A stretch of DNA of 64,000 bases from Cercis canadensis (lineage: Eukaryota > Streptophyta > Magnoliopsida > Fabales > Fabaceae), in assembly GCA_003255065.1 (NCBI GenBank), contig QAOA01008120.1:1-64000 (forward strand), given 5' to 3'. The translations under genes and the position numbers were made by a program. Below the pieces are notes generated by a model. The model searched no databases. It worked only from the letters and a program-made list of their open reading frames with translations, and had not been told where the DNA came from. Shown here in pieces: positions 22,155 to 34,353 of the stretch. Position 1 is the stretch's first letter. Every line of letters starts with the position of its first letter.

Positions 22155-24530
22155 GCTGCCTTAGTTGCAGGAGTGATAATCCAGCTGAGAAAACAGAACA
22201 ATAACATTTAGGAATAGAGACAAATCAATCTACAGATAACTTTAAACAGAAAACTGATAATATCTGGACTCTTGAGTATTTTTCCTTCAAAAAATGCATT
22301 ACCATGCTTTTATATTTTTACAACAAAATTACCTCATTTAGAATTTACCTTTTGCAGCAGCAAGAAGAATTAAAGATGTAGTCTAGGGTATGTGGCAAAA
22401 AAAAAATTAGAACCTAAGAGAGAAATGGATGTAGGACTTTATGTGTGATGTATATGATCAAACAGCGCTTTTCAAAAGGAAGTTTAGGATGCTGTTCCGT
22501 AGACGGCAAACTTGTATTTATATCAGTCATTAGAGCACTTTGAGCCTTGACTCAATTAATTTTGTGAAAGCCAATGCTTGACATAAATAACAAATCGGAA
22601 AGAGACTCAAATTATATTAGATGCTTCTTGTTCCTTAATTATTTAATGGCTACCAGGACTATAAAAACAATTATATACGAAACCAAGCCTGCCGTTGACT
22701 TCCTAGCATAACCAATCAAGCAATATTTCTTAAGAGCATTGCTACTTGTAATAAAACAAATTGAATCGAAACTAGCCACAAAATAAACGTAGCAATTGTT
22801 GAATGATTTAATACAAATAAGTGTAGTTTAAGAGGACAGACCCTTAATGGTTAAGTATTAGGAATTACATTCTTCCATCCCTTTAGGTTTCTTTGAAAGT
22901 GAAAGCCAAAATGTCCACTCTTCAATTTGGAATTTCCAAGCAACCAAGTGGCACCATAAAATCCCATGTTCAACCTTGAAATAGTTAAAAAAAAAAACCA
23001 GAGTGTAGAAATGACATAAGATCAGCACAAGAATCTTTAATTTGTGTCAAAAGGAATCAGCTTAAGCTAGCTAGGTCTTCTTGCGCCTTAACAATTAATC
23101 CATACTAGTACTTTGTTGTGATTGGACTGGTTTTTTTTTTTTTCTTTTTTGGCAGAGAGAATGATTGGAGATCCAATAACTGGTATGTTGGACGGATGAT
23201 TTGAAGGGAGGGATCCATGCATCTTCTGTCCCTTCTTGAAAGGTAAAGGAGATTGTAGCCTAAGGGCTAGAGGATATCTCCAATTCTTTTCACAAATGCT
23301 AATCCTACTATATGTTGATGATAAGAATGTGATCTCTGGTTTTCTTTTCTTATTTTAATGTCAATATAAGCAGAAGCATATATAGTGGTGACACATTCAT
23401 CAATATCATCTCTTACTTTTCTATTGAGAAGAATGGGAATGGGTTTGTGAGGAAAAATGCTGGCCTAATTTTTTCTCTTAACTTTATATCTGATTTTATT
23501 TAATTTTTTTTTTTTAGTTTTATTTTAGTCCTAAATATTTCGAAATCGAACCAATTTTTTCCCAACTTCTAACACCATTAAAAAACTAAGAAAATTGCAC
23601 AAAGTGGGATTATATGTGGACAAGAGTGTACAAGTGGCATTGCAATATTCCAGGTAGACAAAAATGACATTTATCTCTATATCTCTCTCACCCTCGTCTT
23701 CTCCATTTCTGCTTATATTTCTTTGTTCTCTCTAAAAAACAGTTGACGACTATGAAAAGAAGGAGGATGATTGAAGAGTGCGCTCAAATTCTGGAAGGAG
23801 ATCAGTGTATTGGTTTCCTTGACAAAGTATTTCTTGCACACGAATAACGGAATAAGAAACAGCTCCGAAAGACAGTTCTCACATTTAGCAGCAAGTTTAT
23901 TTCTCTATAGCTCCATCAGACACTGACAATTTCAATTTACTGCAAATTCTTTGAGGTCCAGGGAAAAATTTTCAGTTGCCACTGAATCACCTCAAATTGG
24001 AAACTACAATCATACCCTACCCAGTAAATTTATAAATTTATAGCAGGAACTGTAAATAGCTTTTATAAGTTGTCAATGAACCACTTTTTCTAAAAGATTA
24101 AATTAATTCTTAAATGAAGGCTCATGAATAATTTTATATCTAACCCCCCCTAAGCAAATATCCTTTGAGCTTGAAGCATAAACAAACTACAAATCCATTT
24201 TATCTTAACAAAGTGGGGGCAGTAGGGATTGATCTCTTGATCACTTGGACAAAGAGACTCTCATATCATGTTAAGAACTATTTTATCTCAAAAGTTTAAG
24301 CTCTTAAGTGAAAGTCTAGCTAGGAATAGTTTTATATTTAACATAAGCATACATAGATATAATAAGTATCAAACAAAATAAAGGAAAATCAAAAGAAAAG
24401 GAAGAAAATTTAGCCAATTGCAGTTAGATACTTCTTTCATTCATACAATTGACATAGACTTACCTAAAAGTCATCAATGAAAAACTTCTACATAAATATC
24501 AAAAACTCCTTGATACCTGTCTAGCATTAA
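22155..24530. other. Intergenic, no gene seen
   Basis: AT-rich non-coding sequence upstream (by orientation) of the NBS pseudogene. It has poly-A and poly-T runs near 22400, 22990 and 23135. Around 24080-24345 there is a pair of related motifs (reading like gaaggctcatgaataattttatat and its variant) that recur at 60665-60905; see the repeat entry there. No ORF of interest. Confidence 0.55.
24080..24345. repeat. Dispersed repeat related to 60665-60905
   Basis: Two similar halves each contain a (t)taagct(c)ttaa block followed by gtgaaag- or tgaaggctc-type sequence and aataattttatatttaac. The same two-part arrangement, with different divergence, occurs as a clean insertion at 60665-60905. The family is unidentified. 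Confidence 0.45.
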
Positions 24531-24532
24531 AT

Positions 24533-25195
24533 TTATTCGGAAGAATCAGAGAGATTGAAATTCTCTTGAGTACTCATGTGGTTGGAAAGTATCTCTTCGC
24601 TCTGAGACGTCAGTATCACTTGGCAACCTTTGTGACAATCATCACATGGGATTCCTAGTTTGGCCAAATCAAGTGCCGCCTGAAGATCACGTAAGATTAC
24701 AAAAATTTTTGGCACTCTCTTTATCCGATCACATGGTTGTCTAGCTCTTTCAGCTACAATATTTTCATCTATGTTTAGCTGAAAAACAAAATGTAGTCTT
24801 CACTTCTTCACGTTGAAAGTTGAAACTTAACACGTCCGCAATTTCTTCTTGAATGATTCTCAAGTTTGGCCTTTTCATTAAACTCATCATCGAAACCATA
24901 TGAAACAAGTTGTCCCTTTTAGCTCTCCTTGAGACAGTTTGTATTAGACTGGCCAAAAAACTATTATTTTTATATCCATACACTCCGATCATATTGATAT
25001 TATCATCTGTTAATGCCTTCATTATTCCATTCAAGAGTGACATTATTCTGAGTTGGAAAAGCTCAAGCCGAGTTGAATTTCTGCTCCCGGCCTGATGTAA
25101 TGCTGATAATGCTAATAATGAACACCTGCTTTTTGAGTCCCTCTCATCCTCAGTCAAAACCTTGACATGTTTTCTTAGGCATGTCCATATTTTGT
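24533..25195 (-). pseudogene. Second NBS-LRR pseudogene (NB-ARC part)
   Basis: Minus-strand coding similarity to CC-NBS-LRR genes. From 25157 downward it reads a linker, then LLNGIMKALTDDNINMIGVYG, where the P-loop GMGGVGKTT should follow but is replaced by YKNNSFLAS. Next come SRRAKRDNLFHMVSMMSL, LRIIQEEIADVLSFNF, an ILRDLQAALDLAKLGIP block in place of Walker B (LDDVW lost), and GCQVILTSQSEEIL near 24590. A frame break near 24760-24780 separates the two halves and no LRR region follows. With P-loop and Walker B both gone it could not bind nucleotide normally. Confidence 0.8.
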
Positions 25196-25198
25196 GTT

Positions 25199-25869
25199 TG
25201 TTGGAAAAAAGTCAATCTAACTGAGGATATGTTGAATAGTTTGTAATGATGGTTATAAAACCAAGTCTCACATTGGTTGAATTAAAGAATGTAAAAGACT
25301 TTATAAAAGCAAACTAAAATTATAGAGTAACTTTGGATAAATGGGCACAAACCTATTAGGCTAAGCTCAATAGTCTAGCAAGTCAAAGATGATTAATGAT
25401 CTTTGATTGACACTTAGGGTATTTTGGGCCTTGATTTGACAAATATTTTAAAGTTCGGTTTTAATAACTGGACCAAACCTATTCGGATGACAATTAATTA
25501 AGTTAAAAGTTTTATTAAACAAACAATTGTATCTATTTAGTTTACGAGTAAACTTAAATAGACAATTGTGTTTGTTTCGAATAGAAAATTTTGTCTATTT
25601 AAAACAAACAATTATGTCTATTATGAATAGACAATTATGTCTGTTAATTACTGACTAGTCATATTTGTTCATTATTGCATTTTCAAGTCTATAAAAGGAA
25701 ACTTCATAATGCATTAATATTCACTTTTCTATTGAGAGTTTTTGAGGGTTTTGTTGTATGTTGGGGTAACTTGCTTTTAATAGAGAAGTAATATTAAACT
25801 CAAGATAGTGTAATTGTTCACGTCTCAAAATCATCCTATTTTAGTCTCCATTATTGTTTTTTCCTAACA
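25199..25869. repeat. Possible solo LTR
   Basis: This stretch of about 670 bp starts tgttggaaaaaa and ends ttcctaaca, the TG...CA form of an LTR. It contains an ataaaagg promoter-like box near 25693 and runs of a short aatagacaattatgtctatt-type repeat near 25555-25650. It interrupts the upstream side of the second NBS pseudogene. I could not find a matching 5-bp target duplication (gtgtt against gaatc), so the call is tentative. Confidence 0.4.
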
Positions 25870-26439
25870 GAATCAACACGTGAAAGTGTACCCTGCAAAT
25901 TTCCCTGCTGTTGAAAGAACCAGTCCCTGCTTTATTCCTTTGTTGGTTTTTATATCTTGTCTTTGTCTTACTCTTTTAGTTTCGGTACTTGTACGAATAT
26001 AGAAACAGAAACAAATCCAGTATTAGAGGTTACTCAATGCATAAATTAAAACACAAAATCAGTTTTAAATTAATATTGGGATTTACCAGGCATAAATTGA
26101 ATTTGGTTTACCATGCCTTGCATCTGTGAAACAGTTAGAACACCAATTTGGAATTCATAGCTGCAAGAAGAATAAAAACAGGGTAAAGCACAAACGATAT
26201 ATATATATAGCAACTGAAGTTATCTTCACTAATGGCCCTACGTTACATGTACCTCCTCGCAGAAATTAAAGTATAGCGACTTTCGAAACTCAGAAATGAT
26301 CAGCTCTTTGACAACAAATTGTGTGATGTTACTTTGATTGCTTCGGAGGCCGCAGAACATTTTCCCTTTTGCCTACAAAGTTTTGTCTGTTAGCAATTGT
26401 TACAGTTGTTTTAGACATCGTAGGAAAATATTATAATAT
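25870..26439. other. Intergenic, no gene seen
   Basis: Non-coding AT-rich sequence leading into the first phytocyanin unit. A ta-dinucleotide run lies near 26200. No domain-bearing frame was seen on either strand. Confidence 0.5.
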
Positions 26440-27438
26440 TTTATTTAAAATAAGTTGCATTTACCACCACAACCACATTGAAATTTGATGCTACATAATG
26501 AAAAATTTTCAAAAGTTTCAATTACGTCCTTTCGAGAACATAACACAACTTATGCATTATTAAGCACTTTTTTCTTATAAATAAAAAATTAGTATATATT
26601 TATACTAATTACAAGCAATTATCAAATTATAATTCCATTGCAGGTAAAAGTTGGAGAAAATAAAATTGAGATATTATTGTAATTACTATTTCACAACTTT
26701 TTGACACTGAGATCTTTGTTAAACTGATAATCAAGATTCCAAATATAGTTTAAACATTAAATAGAATTTCAAATCATTCTCCATATATCTTTAAAATAAT
26801 TTTTTTTTTTATATTTTGTATATTTTCATGCTAATACTTTTTTTGGGTTGTCTAATTGTAGGTTCCTTAACTGAACCAATTTAAAGGGAATTATCTACAT
26901 TCGGTTAGCGAATTCATGATAATCTCTTCCGAAAACTTCCCAACAATTCGAACTCGAGATAACAAAAAGAATAGCTTACTCCCTTGCCACTTTAGCTACT
27001 GTTGCAGATTGGTTATATCTTCTTTCAGATATTGCACATAATGTGTCCCCGAGCATAACTGTTGGCATTGGCATTATAATATTGAAAATTTGTTGGTGCG
27101 TCAAAAATACAAGACCATCACAAATGTAAGTAGTGGAGTTGTTGCATGTTGGAAGCATATACTCTTTGTTCTCATAGTTTGATTCTCAAGGTTGACGAGG
27201 TCTCCAAACTTTGTTTGTACCATTTCGTCTAGTTATTTGACCTTTAGTAATTGAGTTGTTCCTATTCGGCCAAGCCGTCCTTAGCCGTTTGCAACACAAA
27301 TGGAGCTATAACAACACTAGCGCTCCTCTTCAAGCTCTCTATATATATCACCACAATCTCAATACCAAAACTCACAAACACAAAAAGAGAGAGCAAATTA
27401 CCCAAATATAGAGAGCTAGGCTAAATAATTTATTTAAC
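26440..27438 (+). promoter_or_regulatory. Upstream region of phytocyanin gene 1 (array unit A)
   Basis: Recognisably the same sequence lies upstream of gene 3 (57650-58824) and gene 4 (61920-63377). The best conserved block is about 27180-27438: a ttgacgaggt(c)tccaaactttg stretch, a cggccaagccgtcctta block near 27270, a TATA box (ctctatatatatca, 27337-27349), and a 5' leader with aaaagagagagcaaatta before the ATG. Conservation across the three copies suggests this was the working promoter. Confidence 0.65.
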
Positions 27439-27448
27439 ATGGCTCCTT

Positions 27449-27965
27449 TGTTGAGTAAAATTTAGAATACACAACTCTAAACTTACTAATATTGGACCCA
27501 AACAAGTAAACAAATTACTTGTATTATACCCACAATAAAAAAACACTACAACACTTATAAAAAACACTCACAATTTGAAGAGAGATACAAACACTTGATT
27601 TTTTTCTTCTCTTTGGCACACTTTAACACACTCAATACTTCCACTTACATGTAAAGGGATGCTTCACTTTCTCTTACACAAAACAAGCTTAGCTACTCCT
27701 ATTTATAGGTGATGGAGGTGGTGGGAACTACTAGCCTAGGCACATGTAGAGTAAGCTAAAAAGTTCTAGAATAAACTTGAAGTTATTGAGTTCCTTCCTT
27801 CAAGTTGGCACCAATGTAGATGAGGAAATTTCTAGAATACTCAATCTCCAAAAGAAGTTGCTGGAAATCTCATGGCTCACCTTGAAGTTAGCAATATAGT
27901 GAAGAAATTTCTAGAGAATGATTTCTCTAGAAGGGAGAAGGCAGTGCTGCATGCCTTCTTTAATA
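27449..27965 (-). repeat. Copia LTR, left (3' LTR of the element)
   Basis: 517 bp, starting tgttgagtaaaat and ending cttctttaata (ancestral aca changed), with the purine tract on its inner side. It shares the tctctt/cacactttaac block and the ctagaataaacttgaag block with the right LTR. Confidence 0.85.
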
Positions 27966-28151
27966 CTCCCCCTCAGCACTGACTTCTCCAAAGCAGATTG
28001 TCATGCCAAGTCATTCACAAAGCTTTGAGAACTTAGAAGAATTTAAGCTTTCCATGAATATGAATGCAACTTGGTCTCTTGTTTTGATCGACTTCATTTC
28101 TATTTCTCCATTTAGCACCTTCTCCCTCATGAAGTGATGATGGACTTCCAC

Positions 28152-28556
28152 ATGCTTAGTTCTTGCATGGAAGACCGGATTCTTCGCCAAACAAATTGTC
28201 AACTGATTGTCACAGTATAATGAAACTACATAATCTACTGGTTGATGTAGATTATTCATTAGCTGTATCAACCATATACTCTCTTGAGCTGCCATTGGCG
28301 CTGCTTGATACTCAGCTTCAATGGTTGATAATGATACCGTCAGCTATCTCTTGNATGCTTAGTTCTTGCATGGAAGACCGGATTCTTCGCTAAACAAATT
28401 GTCAATTGATTGTCACAGTATAATGAAACTACATAATCTACTGGTTGATGTAGATTATTCATTAGCTGTATCAACCATATACTCTCTTGAGCTGCCATTG
28501 GCGCTGCTTGATACTCAGCTTCAATGGTTGATAATGATACCGTCAGCTATCTCTTG
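28152..28556. repeat. 202-bp direct duplication joined by a single N (probable assembly artefact)
   Basis: Bases 28152-28353 and 28355-28556 are direct copies of exactly 202 bp separated only by the N at 28354, within the Copia RNase H region. As at 9476, contig ends were probably abutted without merging the overlap. Confidence 0.88.
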
Positions 28557-31500
28557 CTACACCAAGAAATTGTTTCAGAACCAAGTTTAAATAACACATA
28601 CCTAGTTGTTGATCTCCTGCATAGTTAGCATCGCAGTAACCTACTAACTTGCAGTTTCCACCTTTCTTGTACAAAAGACCATAGTTAATTGTACTCTTCT
28701 CATATCTCAGTATTCATCGAACTGCTTCCAAATGAGGTTTCTTTGGATTTTGCATGTACCGACTCATCGCACTAACTACATAAGAAATGGCAGGTCGAGT
28801 CAAGGTTAAGTAGATTAGACTGCTTACCAATTTTTGATACATTGTCGCATCTCCCAAATCTTTTCCTTCATGTGCACACATTTTGGCATTTGGTTCCATC
28901 GGCGTCGAAATCAGCTTGCATTCAAGCATTCCGAACCTCTTCAACAAATCCTTGGAATATTTTTGCTGACAAAGAAATATTCCTTCTTGTGTGTGATCAA
29001 CCTCTAGACCAAGGAAGTGCTTGAGCTGTCCAAGTTCCTTCATCTGGAAACGGACTAATAAATTCTCCTTCGTCTGAAGAATTTCTGCCTTATCATCACC
29101 GATTATGATTAAATCATCCACCTACACTAGCATGATAGCTAGCTTTCCTTCATTGGCTTTGACAAACAAACTAGAATTTGCAGGTGTTACTGAATAACCA
29201 CTTTGTGTTAGAAATTCAGCAATCTTACCATACCATACCCTGGGTCCTTATTTCAATCCGTAAAGTGCTTTCCGTAGCTTACACACATATTTAGGATGAT
29301 CTTGGCTCTGAAAACCTATTGGTTGGATCATGTAGATTTCCCAATCCAGCTTTCCATGAAGAAAAGTATTCTTCACATCCATCTGCCACAAATTCCAATC
29401 TTTGTTGGTTGCAACTGCAAGTAGGACTTGTACAATTGTAAGTTTCACCACTGGACTAAACGTTTCATCATAGTCTAGTCTGTACTGTTGAGAGAAACCA
29501 CAAGCTACCAATCGTGCCTTGTACCTCTCAATTGACTCATTTGGATGACACTTTATCTTGCAAACCCACTTACAGGATATGAGTTTCACATCTCCTGGCT
29601 TTGGCACCAGATCCGAAGTTTGATTTTGCTAAAGTGCATCGATCTTTTCTTTCATAGCTGTCATCCACTCAGAACTTTTTGATGCTTCTTTGAATGTCTT
29701 AAGTTCTATTATAGTTGCTTCTTCAACTATGGCTACATTAGCGTATTTAGGATTTGGCCTTCGTGTTCTTATTATCCTTCAAAGTTAAGATTGTGGAGTT
29801 GATTCTTTCATTTCACTAGACCCACCTTCTTCACTTGGTTGTTGATATACGCCAGTTTGCCAAGGATTTTGAGTCCCTCTTTGTTTGACATCATCACCGT
29901 TTGAATCTCTTGATTCATTTGAACCTGGTTGGAGTTGAATAGTATGCTCCCCCATCTTTTGTTGCAGCTTGTCTCCAAATTCTCTCGAGTTTGGCAACAC
30001 CTCCTTCTTTGAGGACCACCAAGAAGATGCTTCATCAAACACCACATCTCATGAAGTGTAGCATCTTCCACTCATTGGATCGCAACATTTCCACCATTTT
30101 CTCTAGTTGTCGTATCCTACAAAGATCCATCTAACAACTTTCTTGTTAAACTTGCTCTGTAATGATTAGGAACAAATACATAACATACATAGCCAAATAC
30201 TCAAAAGTAGCTAACTGTAGATTTCATGTTTCATAGTTTCTCAAAGGGTGAAACAAATTCTAACCTCGATTGAGGAAGTCTGTTGATCACAAAGGTTGCA
30301 GTACTTCAGCCCAAAACCTTCCAAGTACATTCTTTTCATGTAGCATACTCTGACAAATTTCTGCAAGATGCCGATTCTTTCTCTCTGCTACGACATTCTG
30401 TTGTGGCGTGTTGGCACAAGTGTACTGATGACATATTCAGCACTCCCTTAGGTATTGAGAGAACTTGCTTGAGCTATATTCTCCCCCGTTGTCTGTGTGT
30501 AAGCAACAGATCTTCTTTCCCATTTCTCCTTCAGTTGATTCTATGAACTCTTTAAACTTTGAGAATGTGTCAGATTTTTCTTTCATAAAGAAAACCCACA
30601 CATACCTTGACAACCCATCAATGAATGTCACCATGTACCGCATACCGCCAATTGAAGGTTAATTAATGCACCTGAATACATCAGAGTGAACTAACTCCAA
30701 TGGTTCTTTTGCTTTAAAATTTGATTCCTTGTATGGCAATTAGTGTGCTTTACCATACTGGCATCTTACACAGACCGTGTCTATTCGCACGTCTAGTTAA
30801 GGAACCCCCTTAAGCATCGACTTCTTCACCATCACACTTAGCTTGGAATAGCTAATGTGACCTAACCGCATGTGCCATAGATCAGCTGTCTCATTTTTTC
30901 TTGTCCTATCTACATATGCAGATTCTGTTGATGTCATGTAGACTGATTCCAATCGTCTCCCTTTCGTTGTCAGTGTTTCTGAGATTTTGAAGTCACGATA
31001 CACCTTCACATCTTAGGAACCGAACAAGACATAGTGGCCTGATGATGTAAATTGAGCCATAGATAGCAAGTTTTTCTTCATTCCTAGGACATGATAAACA
31101 TCTTGAAGTGGCACCTGGTTAGAATTATATTGAGGCATAACTATTATCTTACAGATGTGAGCTATCGATAACCTTGAGTTGTCGATTGTCACCATTACAC
31201 GACCTCTCTTATACTCAAACATTTTTTGCAACTTCTGTTTATCACCCGTCATATGATTTGAGCATCCTGAATCTATAATCCAGTCATTCTTGTAGTCAAT
31301 TTGTTCTGGTGTTGTTACCGTGAGAGCTAATTCTTCTTCCTCTATAGCGAATAATGCTTCAGCATCCCAACCATCTTTGCTATTCTCCTTAGAACTAGAA
31401 GTAGCAGTATTACTTTCAACATGATTTTTCTTGGCCCAACAATCTTTTGCCATATGGCCCATGTTCCTGCAGTTGTAACACTCACCATCAAACTTTCTAC

Positions 31501-32382
31501 TATTACCGCGATTCTTCGAAGCTCCTCCTGGACAAGAGCCTCCTTTTACTAGGTGAATTTTCACCTTGTCACCATCCTTTTTAGATCCACCTCCAGTGTG
31601 CCACTTGAAACTACCTTTGCTTTTGTTGGTGTAGAGCGCTTCTTCTTCACCCTTTTGCGAGACTCCTCCCATTTGCTTGGCCATAGCTTCTTAACCTGCA
31701 AGCAAAATTTCAAACTCAACAAGTGATGGTTGTGTCGGCCATCCCTGTACAGCGGTGACAGGTCCTCAATATTCAGGTCTCAAACAATGGCTAATTATTC
31801 TCTTTATCCTGGTTTCCCAAATAGGAGTTGTCAGATCTAACTCTGAAATTTTGCGGCATATCGACTTCACCTTGTGAAAATACTAGGCAATTGTCATGTC
31901 ACGTTGCACCATCGATAACAGCTTGTTCTCGAGAAGTTGTAGTCTTGTATCATTCTTCTTTGAAAAGAGTGTAACAAAAGTGGCCCATGTTTTCTTTGGT
32001 GTTTTGGCATCCCGAGTGTGCTCCAACATTTCTTCTTCAATTGTGGTCTTTAAAGCAAACATTGTTTTGCCTACTTTAATTTTCCACTTTCGCAAAATGC
32101 CATTGGCATCTACTACCGCCAGTTGTGTAACTTCACCACCACCGACAACCTCCCAAAGGTCCTGACCTTGTAGGTAAGACTCCATACATGTTGCCCACGT
32201 GTTGTAGTTTTTGTTGTTGAGCTTCTTGATTCCTCCAACTACTTGAAGGTCACCCATCGTGCCGACAAGACTTCGACTATACCGAACAAGCTTGACTAAC
32301 AAACTTGCAGAGTACCAAACTCCTCACGACTCATGATAGCTCCACCAAGAATGATCCCTGACCGTCCCGCTCTGATACCAAT

Positions 32383-32895
32383 TTTTAAGTAAAATTTAGA
32401 GTACACAACTCTAAACTTACTAATATTGGACCAAACAAGTAATAAATTACTTGTATTATACCCACAATAAAAAAAATACTACAACGCTTTTCAAAGACCA
32501 CTCACAATTTGAAGAGAAATACAAACACTTTATTTTTTCTCTTTGGCACACTTTAACGCACTCAATACTTCCACTTACATGTAAAGAGACGCTTCACTTT
32601 CTCTTACACAAAACAAGCTTAGCTACTCCTATTTATAGGTGATGGAGGCGGTGGGAACTACTAGCCTAGGCACATGTAGAGTTAGCTACAAAGTTCTAGA
32701 ATAAACTTGAAGTTATTGAGTTCCTTCCTTCAAGTTGGCACCAACGTAGGTGAGGAAATTTCTAGAATACTCAAGCTCCAAAAGAAGTTGCTGGAAATCT
32801 CATGGCTCACCTTGAGGTTAGCAATGTAGTGAAGAAATTTCTAGAGAAGGATTTCTCTAGAAGGGAGAAGGCAATGCTGCATGCCTTCTTTAACA
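32383..32895 (-). repeat. Copia LTR, right (5' LTR of the element)
   Basis: 513 bp, starting ttttaagtaaaat beside the primer site and ending cttctttaaca directly before the target duplication tcctt. The second copy of this LTR is at 47314-47817. Confidence 0.85.
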
Positions 32896-34046
32896 TCCTT
32901 CTCGTGCCTTCATCATTCTTGTACTCACTGCGATTATCTTCTCAACTATTGCTATGGCAAAATAATTTATAGTTGGAGATGAAAAGGGATGGACAAGAGG
33001 GTTTGATTACCAAGCTTGGGTAGCTGAAAAAATCTTCCACATTGGAGACAAACTTAGTAAAGTCATCCATAACATGCTTTTGTCATATTTATATTTGTTT
33101 CTTCGATCTAAAGATGAATATATATAACTTTACAATGTCATATTTAAAATGCATTTGTTATAATGACATATTCACATTGGCATGTAATATTCTTCTATCT
33201 TATCCTAAAATTTTAGGCTTTTCATGATAAGTATGATACATAGAATATCCAAAAATACCAGTAAATTGAATTTTCATGTATCTTACATTCCTTTAGTACC
33301 GACAATCTAAACATATGTATTGATCTAAAATACCATAGCATCTTATATTATACAACCAAATACCTTCTTATATGCATTGATCATGAAAATATATACATAT
33401 AAACAAACCTAATAATCTATAATTCAAAAATACTTTTTTAACAGCAAACATGTTGAAGTTTTGAACTCGTGCAACATTAGAAATCAAATTTCCAATATAT
33501 GTATAGATATATAACCAATTGCATTATTGCTTACATATGTTTTCTCATATTTATTTGTTTCTAGAATTCTTAACATCTTACATAATGAACTTAATTGTGC
33601 TTTATCACAATTACTAAAGTGAGCATTCATTTATTGATGACCAATTTTGTAGTATTCAAGTATCCTACTGAAAAGCAATATGTGGTAAAAGTGAATGGAA
33701 CAGACTTCAACAGCTATGCAATTCCTGCAGGAACTCAAGGATTGACCAGTGGAGAGGACACAGTTGAATTGGTAACTCCAGGCAGAAAATGGTATATAAG
33801 TGGTGTGAGCGACGACTGTCAAAATTGGCAAAAGCTTGTTATCAATGTGCTACCTCAAACACTAGCTCCATCTTTACCACCATCTCATTCACCTGCACCT
33901 TCACCTTTACCTTGGTCCTAATACAGTCAATGGGTGCCAAGGAAGTTGTTTAGAGGATTTCCTTAATCTTCAATATTGTGGCACTATCACTAGCTATTTT
34001 ATATGCCGTGAGTTTGGGATATACATGTGCTGTTTTAGAGTTTCTA

Positions 34047-34353
34047 GGGGGGGGGGGGGGGGGGGGNNNNNNNNNNNNNNNNNNNNNNNNNNNNNNNNNN
34101 NNNNNNNNNNNNNNNNNNNNNNNNNNNNNNNNNNNNNNNNNNNNNNNNNNNNNNNNNNNNNNNNNNNNNNNNNNNNNNNNNNNNNNNNNNNNNNNNNNNN
34201 NNNNNNNNNNNNNNNNNNNNNNNNNNNNNNNNNNNNNNNNNNNNNNNNNNNNNNNNNNNNNNNNNNNNNNNNNNNNNNNNNNNNNNNNNNNNNNNNNNNN
34301 NNNNNNNNNNNNNNNNNNNNNNNNNNNNNNNNNNNNNNNNNNNNNNNNNNNNN
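34047..34353. other. Poly-G run and assembly gap
   Basis: A run of 20 G (34047-34066) is followed by 287 N (34067-34353). In the duplicate block the corresponding interval (48990 to about 49505) is some 515 bp of host 3' flank plus the start of the chromovirus LTR, so the gap length is probably only an estimate. Confidence 0.9.

Larger units (their letters stand above)
27449..32895 (-). mobile_element. Ty1/Copia retrotransposon inserted in exon 1 of phytocyanin gene 1
   Basis: A Copia element on the minus strand with both LTRs. The left one is 27449-27965 and the right one 32383-32895. The direct repeat tcctt flanks it (27444-27448 and 32896-32900). The initiator-tRNA-Met primer site abuts the right LTR (32366-32382 region, complement ttggtatcagagcgg). 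A purine tract (complement gaggggga) lies next to the left LTR. Minus-strand parts from right to left are gag about 31490-32300, CCHC knuckle near 31460, protease near 31260, pre-integrase near 30870, integrase core near 30430-30660, reverse transcriptase about 28720-29610, and RNase H about 28010-28300. The LTRs differ at a few percent of positions by eye, so it is moderately old. Coding has several breaks. A false 202-bp duplication lies at 28152-28556. Confidence 0.88.
27439..33921 (+). pseudogene. Phytocyanin-like gene 1, broken by a Copia insertion
   Basis: Exon 1 starts at 27439 (ATG GCT CCT) and is interrupted after ten bases by a Copia (27449-32895). It resumes at 32896 with the target duplication tcctt and ends at 33056 before gtaaag. 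The 596-bp intron ends ttttgtag. Exon 2 starts at 33653 and stops at 33919-33921. Besides the insertion, exon 1 has a TAA at 32963-32965 where genes 3 and 4 have GAG or GAA, and exon 2 ends 11 codons earlier than gene 2. Exon 2 still reads as a plastocyanin-like fold (VKVNGTDFNSYAIP, KWYISGVSDDCQNWQKLVINVL) but lacks copper-ligand residues. It is a dead copy of the gene 3 type. Confidence 0.85.

Noticed and set aside
25555-25650. Short spaced repeats that could suggest a CRISPR-like array
   Set aside because: The aatagacaattatgtc-type repeats are imperfect, irregularly spaced and AT-rich, in a plant context. They belong to the LTR-like sequence.
30283-30546. Plus-strand open frames of 60-90 codons inside the Copia (also at 45214-45477)
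   Set aside because: They are antisense to the integrase region of the element, and being identical in both copies only reflects the duplication.
33960-34046. Possible out-of-frame hydrophobic tail (GPI-anchor-like) after phytocyanin exon 2
   Set aside because: A hydrophobic stretch can be read downstream of genes 1 and 2 in another frame, but in gene 3 it is disrupted and the in-frame end WVPRKLFRGF is shared by genes 2 and 3. The evidence for a lost anchor is too weak.
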